Position numbers and translations under genes: made by a program. The notes beneath the pieces were generated by a model. The model was given only the letters and a program-made list of their open reading frames with translations. It searched no databases and was not told the origin of the DNA. Shown piece by piece: positions 1 through 5,453 of a stretch of DNA of 5,453 nt. Position 1 is the stretch's first letter. Each line of letters opens with the position of its first letter. The DNA comes from Elusimicrobiaceae bacterium (lineage in GTDB: Bacteria; Elusimicrobiota; Elusimicrobia; Elusimicrobiales; Elusimicrobiaceae): contig JAKSPG010000098.1 of the NCBI GenBank assembly GCA_024405075.1, positions 1 to 5,453 of the forward strand. Reading direction: 5' to 3'.

Positions 1-1
1 T

Positions 2-58
2 ATGACCGGCAAAAAACAAGGATCCGGCAACGACACATATACTAGTTACTCATTTTAA
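2..58 (+). CDS. Possible C-terminal tail of an upstream gene (partial)
   Basis: One frame is open from the left edge to a TAA at 56-58 and would encode a short polar tail ending Tyr-Ser-Phe. The codons used (GGC, AAA, AAC, GAC, TCC) resemble those of the genes downstream, and the sequence turns AT-rich just after the stop, as expected at a gene end. No family can be recognised from about 18 residues. A second frame is also open from the edge to TAG at 43-45, so the frame choice is not secure. Confidence 0.3.
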   Translation: MTGKKQGSGNDTYTSYSF

Positions 59-88
59 GTAGATTTGAGCACAACATAAATACGATAC

Positions 89-117
89 TAGACAGCGTTC
101 CCATTATTTACTACAAT
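89..117 (+). promoter_or_regulatory. Putative sigma70-type promoter for rpmB
   Basis: The -35 element TAGACA (89-94) and the -10 element TACAAT (112-117) each match the consensus at five of six positions and are separated by exactly 17 bases. Transcription would start near 124, leaving a leader of about 30 bases before the rpmB start. An overlapping TATAGT at 117-122 is another -10-like hexamer but has no well-spaced -35. The stretch 59-154 is otherwise AT-rich and shows no gene. Confidence 0.55.
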
Positions 118-142
118 ATAGTAACCAAATTTATTTCATATA

Positions 143-150
143 AGGAAGGA
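143..150 (+). promoter_or_regulatory. Shine-Dalgarno sequence of rpmB
   Basis: The purine run AGGAAGGA ends four bases before the ATG at 155, which fixes that codon as the start. The same AGGA-AACT-ATG type of spacing is seen before lpxD. Confidence 0.75.
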
Positions 151-154
151 AACT

Positions 155-349
155 ATGGCGTATAAATGTGCAATTTGTGGCAAAGCCCCGGTCTCCGGCG
201 GTTCTTACAGCCACTCCAACATGAGAACTAAACGCTCGTTCAAACCGAACTTGCAAAAACAAAAAGTTGTCTTAGAAGGCAAAACGCAAACCGCGTACGT
301 CTGCGCGAACTGCATCAAAAGCGGCAAAGCGCAAAGACCGGCCAAATAA
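155..349 (+). CDS. rpmB: 50S ribosomal protein bL28 (zinc-binding form)
   Basis: This 64-residue basic protein is ribosomal protein bL28 (L28), a component of the large ribosomal subunit. The family signature is visible at the N-terminus: a CAIC motif, a GKxPxxGxxxSHSN-like stretch and the RTKRSFKPNLQK segment. A second pair of cysteines (CANC, near residue 50) completes a CxxC...CxxC set, marking the zinc-ribbon 'C+' version of the protein; C- paralogues in some bacteria lack these cysteines. The length is normal. The start is fixed by a strong Shine-Dalgarno sequence. The gene has its own promoter upstream and a hairpin terminator just after its stop, so it appears to be transcribed mainly as a single gene. 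It is unrelated in function to the envelope genes that follow. Confidence 0.96.
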   Translation: MAYKCAICGKAPVSGGSYSHSNMRTKRSFKPNLQKQKVVLEGKTQTAYVCANCIKSGKAQRPAK

Positions 350-368
350 TCTGTTTTTGATGACACCC

Positions 369-400
369 GCCCGCGCTTTTCGTTATAGTGCGGGCCTTTT
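369..400 (+). terminator. Rho-independent terminator after rpmB
   Basis: GCCCGCGC (369-376) pairs with GTGCGGGC (388-395) to give an 8-bp, GC-rich stem with one G-U wobble and an 11-base loop. It is followed by C and four T residues (397-400), then ATAATA. The short T tract suggests incomplete termination, which would allow read-through into bamA. The stem includes the GTG at 388, the only conventional in-frame start codon for bamA near its signal peptide. The end of the T tract also forms a perfect TATAAT (400-405), but no convincing -35 lies upstream of it. Confidence 0.75.
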
Positions 401-406
401 ATAATA

Positions 407-413
407 GGGAGGG
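407..413 (+). promoter_or_regulatory. Shine-Dalgarno sequence that points to an ACG start for bamA
   Basis: GGGAGGG is the only strong ribosome binding site before the bamA signal peptide. Seven bases separate it from ACG at 421-423, an ideal distance, and no ATG, GTG or TTG lies in frame in that range. ATC at 427 is the next possible non-standard start but is further away (13 bases). Confidence 0.6.
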
Positions 414-420
414 CTGGCCT

Positions 421-2919
421 ACGTTTATCAAAAAAACCGCTTTTGTTGCTTTGGGTGTTTTGTCTTTTTTTTCATACGCGCGCGCGGAAGAAGAGGCTGC
501 CCAGTTGCCCATGGACCCAAACGGCCCGTGGATGATTTGTCATATCGGCACGCAGGGACTTAAGAACATCCGCCCCAAAACCGTGCTTAAACACGCCAGT
601 GCCAAAAAGGGCGAACTATACGACCGGACCCAAGTGTCGGAGGATGTTCAAGCCATTTCCGCCCTGGGTAGTTTCGACAGCGTAGAGATAGACATCTCCC
701 CCGAAAACGGTACCCGCAAAACCAAAGAAGGCACCGCCGAATCCTGCCACCGCATTACCTACATAGTGCAGGAAAAACCGATTTTTGATCATCTCTCTTA
801 CCAAGGGCGCAAACACCTGGGCAAAGGTGCTATTACCCAGGCCATGACCCTTAAACTTAAGGACCCGTTTAACGAAGTAAAACTCCAGGGCGATTTGGAA
901 CGCATCCAAGCCAAATACGCCGAAAAAGGATACATCAACGCACAAATTTCATACGAACTGACCCGCGATGAAAAACTGGGCGTTGTATATGTAAAACTAA
1001 TCATTGACGAGGGGGAGCGTGTGCGCGTGGGCACCGTTACTATAGACGGTACTACCCAACTACCTGCCCAAAAAATTATTAAAAAATCGTCCAACCGCCC
1101 CGGCAAAGTTTTCAAACCACAAAACTTGCAGCGCGACTGGGTGAAAATGATGCTCTATGGCCGAAACAAAGGCTATAGCGAATTTGAGCTGACTAAACCC
1201 CAGGTGTCTTTTAACGAAAATAAAACACAAGCGGACCTGACGTACCAAGTGACCGAAGGAGAAAAGGTGGACTTCGGTACCGTGGCCTTTGAAGGTAACA
1301 ACGTATTCACACCCGAAGAACTGCAAAAGCACGTGTTCTTTAGGGACGGCCACCTCTACAACCAAAAAGATTTTGACGATACCATTTCCGCTATCCAAGA
1401 ACAATATGCTAACAAGGGTTACTTGCAAGCACGTGTTACACCGATCAAAGACATCCAAGACGGCAAATTAAATCTGACGTTTGATATCGCCGAAGGCCAC
1501 ATTTTTTACATTGACCACGTGGATGTATCCGGCTATCACGACACCAAAAAGTACGTCTTCACGCGCGAACTTTCCATCCACCCCGGCGATCTGTACGACA
1601 ACGCCAAAATCCGCCGCAGCCAAACCAAAATTATGAATTTGGGCTTTATCAACGACGTGCAAATTGACTTGCAACCCACCGCTGACCCACAAAAAGTAGA
1701 CCTGGACTTTAACATCGCGGAAGGTCGCCCCGGTATGTTTACCGCCGGGTTGGCCATGAGCTCCATGGACGGATTGTATGGAGAACTCTCCATTAACCAC
1801 CTCAACATGTTCGGCCGCGCGCAACGCTTGTCGTTACGGACGCTTTTCGGTAAAGAGATTTTGGACTACACCGTCAGCTGGTACACGCCGTGGATATACG
1901 ATAAACCCACCTCGCTGGGGATAGATTTATTTAACACTCGCCGTTACCGCTCTTTCTCTACCGACAACCAAGCATATACCGAAAAACGCATCGGCGGACG
2001 CTTAAAAGTCGGCCCGCGTTTTAACGATGATATTTACCAACTCTCGCTGGGATATTCATTTGAGAACATTGATATTTACGATGTAGACAATGCTTTCAAA
2101 TGCACCCCGGGGCAAGACCCGGCCACCTGCATCGCTGAAGGAACAACCAACCTTTCTACCCTCAGCCCCGACTTCGCCATTGACACACGCGATAACATGT
2201 GGGACCCAACCACCGGGTGGCGCAACTCGCTGGGGTTGGCGTTAGCGGGCGGACCCATCGGCGGCGACTTGGATTTGTGGTACCTAAATGCCCGTTCTAT
2301 TTTCAACTACACGGTATGGAATATCGGCGGGAATTATCCTGTGGTGTTTGTCTTTTCCAACAAATTCGGCTCCGTCAAACCGTACGGGCGGACCGACCGG
2401 GTACCCCCCTATGAAAAATTCTTCTTAGGAGGTGCCGACACGGTACGCGGGTATGAGCGCGCCGGCGAAATCGGCCCCGAATACGGCGGCGACTTGTACT
2501 ATGTGATGAATGCGGAGCTGCGCTTCCCGCTGGCGCGCGAAGGGCGGCGCAACATCGCCCAGTTTGCGTTCTTCTTTGATTTAGGTAACTCCTGGAACCA
2601 TTTTGACGATTTGAAATTCTCGCTCGGTCCGGATGAAGAGCAGTTTAAGGCCGGGGTCGGTGTGGGCTTGCGCTTTACAACTCCGTCGTTGCCGATCCGT
2701 ATTGATTGGGGATATGGCTTAAATCACCGCCCGGGGGAGGACCGTTCCCATTTCTACTTCAACATCTCTAACATGATGTGGAGGGTGTATGCAGCAGATC
2801 GGCCTTGCGCTAACGGTTGTCTTTCTGGTACGCAGCGGAGTTTGCGCCCAGCAGGCCTCGCAGCCGCAGGATACTTTGTCTGCCGAAGAACAAGCTGTCG
2901 TGGCCGCTATTTTGGCTAA
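421..2919 (+). CDS. bamA: Outer membrane protein assembly factor BamA (Omp85 family)
   Basis: BamA is the core of the BAM complex that folds and inserts beta-barrel proteins into the outer membrane. Numbered from the ACG at 421 (832 codons as read), residues 1-22 are a classic signal peptide: FIKK basic start, hydrophobic core, cleavage after ARA. Five POTRA domains follow at roughly 37-120, 120-200, 202-283, 285-362 and 363-438, several closing on the familiar (D/T/A)EG turn. The barrel covers about 439-786, with the Omp85 loop-6 motif VRGY at about 675-678 within GGADTVRGYE. A strand FYFNISNMM (778-786) matches the family's C-terminal beta-signal, where the protein should stop. Instead TGG replaces a stop and the frame runs 46 codons more into ompH. 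Without that tail the length (786) is normal. Cysteine pairs at 40/109 (POTRA1) and 561/570 (a loop) may form disulfides. The conventional alternative start is GTG 388, which lies in the upstream terminator and has no ribosome binding site. Identity is certain; both termini are doubtful. Confidence 0.93.
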   Translation, partial: TFIKKTAFVALGVLSFFSYARAEEEAAQLPMDPNGPWMICHIGTQGLKNIRPKTVLKHASAKKGELYDRTQVSEDVQAISALGSFDSVEIDISPENGTRKTKEGTAESCHRITYIVQEKPIFDHLSYQGRKHLGKGAITQAMTLKLKDPFNEVKLQGDLERIQAKYAEKGYINAQISYELTRDEKLGVVYVKLIIDEGERVRVGTVTIDGTTQLPAQKIIKKSSNRPGKVFKPQNLQRDWVKMMLYGRNKGYSEFELTKPQVSFNENKTQADLTYQVTEGEKVDFGTVAFEGNNVFTPEELQKHVFFRDGHLYNQKDFDDTISAIQEQYANKGYLQARVTPIKDIQDGKLNLTFDIAEGHIFYIDHVDVSGYHDTKKYVFTRELSIHPGDLYDNAKIRRSQTKIMNLGFINDVQIDLQPTADPQKVDLDFNIAEGRPGMFTAGLAMSSMDGLYGELSINHLNMFGRAQRLSLRTLFGKEILDYTVSWYTPWIYDKPTSLGIDLFNTRRYRSFSTDNQAYTEKRIGGRLKVGPRFNDDIYQLSLGYSFENIDIYDVDNAFKCTPGQDPATCIAEGTTNLSTLSPDFAIDTRDNMWDPTTGWRNSLGLALAGGPIGGDLDLWYLNARSIFNYTVWNIGGNYPVVFVFSNKFGSVKPYGRTDRVPPYEKFFLGGADTVRGYERAGEIGPEYGGDLYYVMNAELRFPLAREGRRNIAQFAFFFDLGNSWNHFDDLKFSLGPDEEQFKAGVGVGLRFTTPSLPIRIDWGYGLNHRPGEDRSHFYFNISNMMWRVYAADRPCANGCLSGTQRSLRPAGLAAAGYFVCRRTSCRGRYFG
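2779..2919 (+). other. Read-through extension of bamA overlapping ompH
   Basis: These 46 codons plus the TAA follow the natural last strand of the BamA barrel. The encoded tail is rich in Arg, Gly, Ala and Cys (four cysteines) and resembles no BamA segment. It is what an out-of-frame reading of the ompH signal peptide and linker would give, because ompH starts at 2789 in another frame. A change of TGG to TGA or TAG at 2779-2781, or one extra A after 2780 (TGA followed by GGAGGG), would restore a stop right after NMM. I infer stop loss or a sequence error rather than a functional domain. Confidence 0.7.
2780..2785 (+). promoter_or_regulatory. Shine-Dalgarno sequence of ompH inside the end of bamA
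   Basis: GGAGGG ends three bases before the ATG at 2789. The next in-frame codon set upstream contains a TGA at 2774-2776, so 2789 is the only sensible ATG for ompH. The site overlaps the very codon where bamA ought to stop, so ribosomes ending bamA would be placed to re-initiate on ompH. Confidence 0.7.
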
Positions 2920-3664
2920 AAACACCGCATCGTCTGATACCCAAACTCCCGCCGAACAACAGGCGGCCCCATCCGACGAACTGAATGCTCCCACCGACGA
3001 AGATGAAACGGCCATTGCCAAAGGAACATGCCCCACGATTGCGTTTATAGACATTGACGTAGCGTTTAACGAACATCCACGCGCAGTCGCGGTAAGAGAA
3101 CAAATCCGTCTTAAAATTTTAGCCAAAGAGCAGGAAGTGCAAAGCGCCCGGCAACTGATTGATATCCTCAACCAGGAAAACCAACAGCTCGCTGCCCAGT
3201 TGCGGGAATTAAAACCGTTTTACGAGCGCATCGTGGTAGAGACACAGCCCCTACTCCCCCGGGTGGAAGAACCGGCTGATACGTTGTTACTAAATAACTT
3301 ATTAAACCGGCTGACTTTTTCCCGCACGGAAATACTTTCCACCAGTCCGCTTAATACGCCTGCACGGCTGGAAGACATCACGGCCCGTATGGCCGCTAAC
3401 AAAAAAATTATTGCGCAACACAGCTTTTTTATTGATAATTATAAATATACTACCCGCGAGGAAATTTTAACGCTGGAGAAAAAAGAAGTAAACGAAATTT
3501 TACAAGACATTTACCGGGAAATTAAATCCTTTGCCCGCAAACGTAACATCGGCGTTATTGTACGCAAGGACGAAATTTTATACGGCGACAAACCAGTCAA
3601 CGTAACCAAGGATTTTGTCAACCGGCTTAAAAAGTCAAAAAAATATCACAAATACGGAAAATAA
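2789..3664 (+). CDS. OmpH/Skp-family periplasmic chaperone, enlarged
   Basis: Skp (OmpH) is a periplasmic trimeric chaperone that holds unfolded outer-membrane proteins for delivery to BamA. Residues 1-20 form a signal peptide with probable cleavage after VCA; its n-region is unusual in having no Lys or Arg before the hydrophobic core. A low-complexity, acidic, Gln/Ala/Thr-rich linker covers about 21-78. The family core begins with IAFIDIDVAFNEHP (84-97), the first strand and helix start of Skp, followed by a long charged, Gln-rich coiled-coil helix to about 142. It ends with a helix (about 223-250), then GVIVRKDEILYG (255-266) and NVTKDFVNRLKK, which match the closing strands and DxT/DITxxxIxxL-like end of the family. 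Residues about 143-200 break the coiled coil with prolines and look like an insertion. At 291 residues it is much longer than the usual 160-180. The tail is lysine-rich. Position between bamA and lpxD is the classic skp locus. Family assignment is good; exact function is inferred from context. Confidence 0.85.
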   Translation: MQQIGLALTVVFLVRSGVCAQQASQPQDTLSAEEQAVVAAILAKNTASSDTQTPAEQQAAPSDELNAPTDEDETAIAKGTCPTIAFIDIDVAFNEHPRAVAVREQIRLKILAKEQEVQSARQLIDILNQENQQLAAQLRELKPFYERIVVETQPLLPRVEEPADTLLLNNLLNRLTFSRTEILSTSPLNTPARLEDITARMAANKKIIAQHSFFIDNYKYTTREEILTLEKKEVNEILQDIYREIKSFARKRNIGVIVRKDEILYGDKPVNVTKDFVNRLKKSKKYHKYGK

Positions 3665-3666
3665 CC

Positions 3667-3672
3667 AGGAGG
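3667..3672 (+). promoter_or_regulatory. Shine-Dalgarno sequence of lpxD
   Basis: A full AGGAGG lies in the 12-base gap between the ompH stop and the lpxD ATG, ending four bases before the ATG at 3677. It is the strongest ribosome binding site in the four-gene cluster. Confidence 0.8.
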
Positions 3673-3676
3673 AACT

Positions 3677-4750
3677 ATGGAACTTACCATTGCCCAGATT
3701 GCTCAAATTACCGGTGCCGAACCCGCCGCGCAAACTGATACCCCCATTACGTGCCTTTGCGCATTGGAAGAGACCCGACCCGGCGGAATTTGCTATTTAA
3801 CATCGCTGGAAAAAATAGACGCACTTAAAGATATCCAAGCCGCCGCACTCATCGTGCCGCAAGAAGCCAAAGGCAAGCAGTTGCCGTTTTCCGGAACGCT
3901 CTTATATGCCAAAAACCCGGAGTGGGCCTTTATCCTTTTGCTCAAATACGTAGATGCCGCCCGCCAAAAGCATACGCCGGGCATCCACCCCACAGCCGTT
4001 ATCAGCCCCAAAGCTAACCTGGGGCAAAATGTATCCGTGGGCGCGTATACGGTTATTGAGGATGGCGTGACTATCGGCGACAATACCGTCATCTTTCCGC
4101 AGTGCTACATTGGCAAAGATGTAACCATCGGCAAAAACTGCTACCTCTATCCTCAAGTAGTCATCCGTGAAGATTGTGTATTAAAAGATTATGTTATTTT
4201 GCAACCCGGGGCCAAAATCGGGGCGGACGGATTCGGATTTACGTTTCACGAAGGCCGCCACCAAAAAATCCCGCAAATCGGCAATGTCGTGCTGGGTAAC
4301 GACGTGGAAGTACAAGCCAATACGTGTATTGACCGGGCAAAAATTTCCAGCACTGTCATCGGCGATAATACTAAAATTGACAATCTAGTCCAAGTCGGCC
4401 ACAACGTGCGCGTGGGGCAAGGCAGCATTTTCTGCGCGCAGGTAGGTATCGCTGGGACAACGGACGTAGGCAACGGCGTTATTTTAGCCGGACAAGTGGG
4501 CCTGGCCGGCCACATGAAAATCGGCGACCGCGCACAAGTCGGTGCGCAATCAGGCGTTATCGGCTCGCTGCCCGGCGGACAGGCATACTTTGGTTATCCG
4601 GCTATCCCCCAGCGCGAAGCACTGAAACAAATGGCTGTGGTAAGCAAGTTACCGGAAATATACAAAGAATTTAAACAACTCAAAAAGCAACTCCAAGCGG
4701 CTCCCGAATGCACGTGCTGGAGTAAACTTAAGAAACTACTGGGACGTTAA
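3677..4750 (+). CDS. lpxD: UDP-3-O-acylglucosamine N-acyltransferase LpxD
   Basis: LpxD transfers a 3-hydroxyacyl chain from acyl carrier protein to the 2-amino group of UDP-3-O-acylglucosamine, giving the diacyl precursor of lipid A, in the cytoplasm. The 357 residues show the family's three parts: an N-terminal uridine-binding domain (about 1-100), a left-handed beta-helix of hexapeptide repeats (about 103-305, with many V/I-G-x-x-x steps) and a C-terminal helix (about 312-341). The GADGFGF motif is at 182-188. The catalytic base is H242 in VQVGHNV, and H279 in GLAGHMKIGD is the second conserved histidine; they are 37 residues apart, as are H239 and H276 of the E. coli enzyme. The end carries a short extra tail with a CTCW stretch and a basic KLKKLLGR finish. 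It starts 12 bases after ompH and ends 3 bases before lpxC, so co-transcription and coupled translation are likely. Confidence 0.97.
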   Translation: MELTIAQIAQITGAEPAAQTDTPITCLCALEETRPGGICYLTSLEKIDALKDIQAAALIVPQEAKGKQLPFSGTLLYAKNPEWAFILLLKYVDAARQKHTPGIHPTAVISPKANLGQNVSVGAYTVIEDGVTIGDNTVIFPQCYIGKDVTIGKNCYLYPQVVIREDCVLKDYVILQPGAKIGADGFGFTFHEGRHQKIPQIGNVVLGNDVEVQANTCIDRAKISSTVIGDNTKIDNLVQVGHNVRVGQGSIFCAQVGIAGTTDVGNGVILAGQVGLAGHMKIGDRAQVGAQSGVIGSLPGGQAYFGYPAIPQREALKQMAVVSKLPEIYKEFKQLKKQLQAAPECTCWSKLKKLLGR

Positions 4751-4753
4751 TTT

Positions 4754-5453
4754 ATGCGAAAAACACTTGCTTGTTCAACCCATATTAAAGGCATCGGCCT
4801 ACATACCGGAAAACCGGCCGTTATGACGTTTAAGCCGGCCGAAAACGGAATCTCTTTTTTACGTACGGACTTACCGGGTGCAAAGCCGATTCCCGCCGAT
4901 GTATATCACGTAGGGTCCACGCTGCGCGGCACGAATTTAAAAAATGAAACCGCCGAAGTCTGCACGGTAGAACACGTGCTGTCGGCCTTACACGCGCTGG
5001 GCATTACGGACATCGCTATAGAAATGGACGGCCCCGAACCCCCGGTTACGGATGGCGCCAGCGACCTGTATGCCGAAGCGTTCCTAAAAGCCGGGTTAAA
5101 AGATTTACCTGCCGAACAGCCGCTGCTGGAATTAAAACGCAAAATCACTTACACCAGCGGACCTATTTCCTACAGTGCCGAGCCGGCCGATAAACTGACG
5201 TTTCACTTTGTGTACGAACATAAACACCCGCTGGTATCCCACCTGGAATACGGTCTGGAATTTACTCCGGAAAATTACCTAAAGCAAATCGCGCGGGCGC
5301 GCACATTCGGTTTTGAGGAAGAATTAGAATTTTTAAAAGCGCACGGTTTAGCTAAAGGCGGTAGCCTGGAAAATGCCGTCATCATCGGCAAGGACCGCTT
5401 TTTGAACGAACGCCGCTATCCCGACGAAATGGTCCGCCATAAACTACTGGACT
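4754..5453 (+). CDS. lpxC: UDP-3-O-acyl-N-acetylglucosamine deacetylase LpxC (3' end outside window)
   Basis: LpxC is the zinc-dependent deacetylase that commits UDP-3-O-acyl-GlcNAc to lipid A synthesis; its product is the substrate of LpxD, encoded just upstream. The window contains 233 codons. Visible family motifs are GIGLHTG (13-19), the VEH motif with general base E73 and zinc ligand H74, DGPEPPVTDGAS (92-103), RTFGF (183-187), GLAKGGSLENAV (198-209) and VRHKLLD (227-233), holding zinc ligands H229 and D233 and the active-site K230. These correspond to E78, H79, T191, F192, H238, K239 and D242 in E. coli. The catalytic His near E. coli 265 lies beyond the edge. No stop is reached, so it cannot be told whether a FabZ domain is fused at the C-terminus, as in some phyla. 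No strong ribosome binding site precedes the ATG, which lies three bases after the lpxD stop; translational coupling is probable. Confidence 0.96.
   Translation, partial: MRKTLACSTHIKGIGLHTGKPAVMTFKPAENGISFLRTDLPGAKPIPADVYHVGSTLRGTNLKNETAEVCTVEHVLSALHALGITDIAIEMDGPEPPVTDGASDLYAEAFLKAGLKDLPAEQPLLELKRKITYTSGPISYSAEPADKLTFHFVYEHKHPLVSHLEYGLEFTPENYLKQIARARTFGFEEELEFLKAHGLAKGGSLENAVIIGKDRFLNERRYPDEMVRHKLLD

Noticed and set aside
65..91. TTGAGC at 65-70 as an alternative -35 element
   Set aside because: No good -10 hexamer lies 16-18 bases downstream; the pair at 89-94 and 112-117 fits much better.
400..405. TATAAT as the -10 element of a bamA promoter
   Set aside because: The hexamer is perfect but no acceptable -35 or extended -10 is present at the right distance, and the predicted transcript would start within the Shine-Dalgarno sequence. 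It is most simply the end of the terminator T tract.
388..420. GTG at 388 as the start of bamA
   Set aside because: It lies in the 3' arm of a good terminator hairpin, has no ribosome binding site, and places the strong Shine-Dalgarno 407-413 inside the coding sequence. It cannot be excluded, since it is the only standard start codon in frame.
616..1824. Long open frames on the minus strand opposite bamA
   Set aside because: They have no recognisable domains or ribosome binding sites and lie opposite clearly conserved POTRA coding sequence; they are by-products of its codon use.
2719..3171. A minus-strand open frame of 150 codons opposite the bamA-ompH junction
   Set aside because: The product is a Ser/Cys/Ala-rich string with no family features and is antisense to the Skp signal peptide, linker and core, which read convincingly on the + strand.
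3677..4560. Periodic sequence in lpxD that could suggest a DNA repeat array
   Set aside because: The periodicity is the hexapeptide repeat of the protein's left-handed beta-helix; the DNA repeats are not conserved enough, and there are no spacers as in a CRISPR array.
1..5453. Mobile element, CRISPR array, tRNA or defence system
   Set aside because: I saw no transposase, integrase, terminal inverted repeats, regularly spaced repeats, tRNA fold or toxin-antitoxin genes; the window is a core envelope-biogenesis cluster.

Overview
The window holds one tightly packed block of outer-membrane biogenesis genes, all on the + strand, preceded by a single ribosomal protein gene. An organism building BamA, a Skp-type chaperone, LpxD and LpxC must be a diderm (Gram-negative) bacterium that makes lipid A. 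Base composition is near balanced. The lpxD-lpxC adjacency and the long, divergent Skp protein do not look like the textbook enterobacterial arrangement (bamA-skp-lpxD-fabZ-lpxA). A non-proteobacterial diderm is likely; a gut Elusimicrobiota-like lineage is my low-confidence guess, made from memory of style and not from a search.

Layout: positions 1-58 may be the last codons of an upstream gene. Positions 59-154 hold a good sigma70-type promoter (-35 at 89-94, -10 at 112-117) and a ribosome binding site for rpmB (155-349, zinc-binding ribosomal protein bL28). A hairpin terminator (369-400) closes rpmB. Next come bamA (about 421-2919), ompH/skp (2789-3664), lpxD (3677-4750) and lpxC (4754 to the right edge, cut off). 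The last four genes overlap or lie 3-12 bases apart, so they are probably one transcript with translational coupling.

Functionally, LpxC and LpxD carry out two consecutive steps of lipid A synthesis: deacetylation of UDP-3-O-acyl-GlcNAc, then N-acylation of the product. Skp/OmpH escorts unfolded outer-membrane proteins across the periplasm, and BamA inserts them into the membrane. The cluster therefore couples LPS production to protein assembly in the outer membrane.

The system itself is well known. What deserves attention is that bamA looks irregular at both ends. Its best start, judged by the Shine-Dalgarno sequence and signal peptide, is an ACG codon; the only upstream in-frame start (GTG 388) lies inside the rpmB terminator stem. 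At the other end, the expected stop after the last barrel strand is replaced by TGG, so the frame runs 46 codons into ompH. These could be real lineage features, a decaying or variant allele, or two sequence errors.
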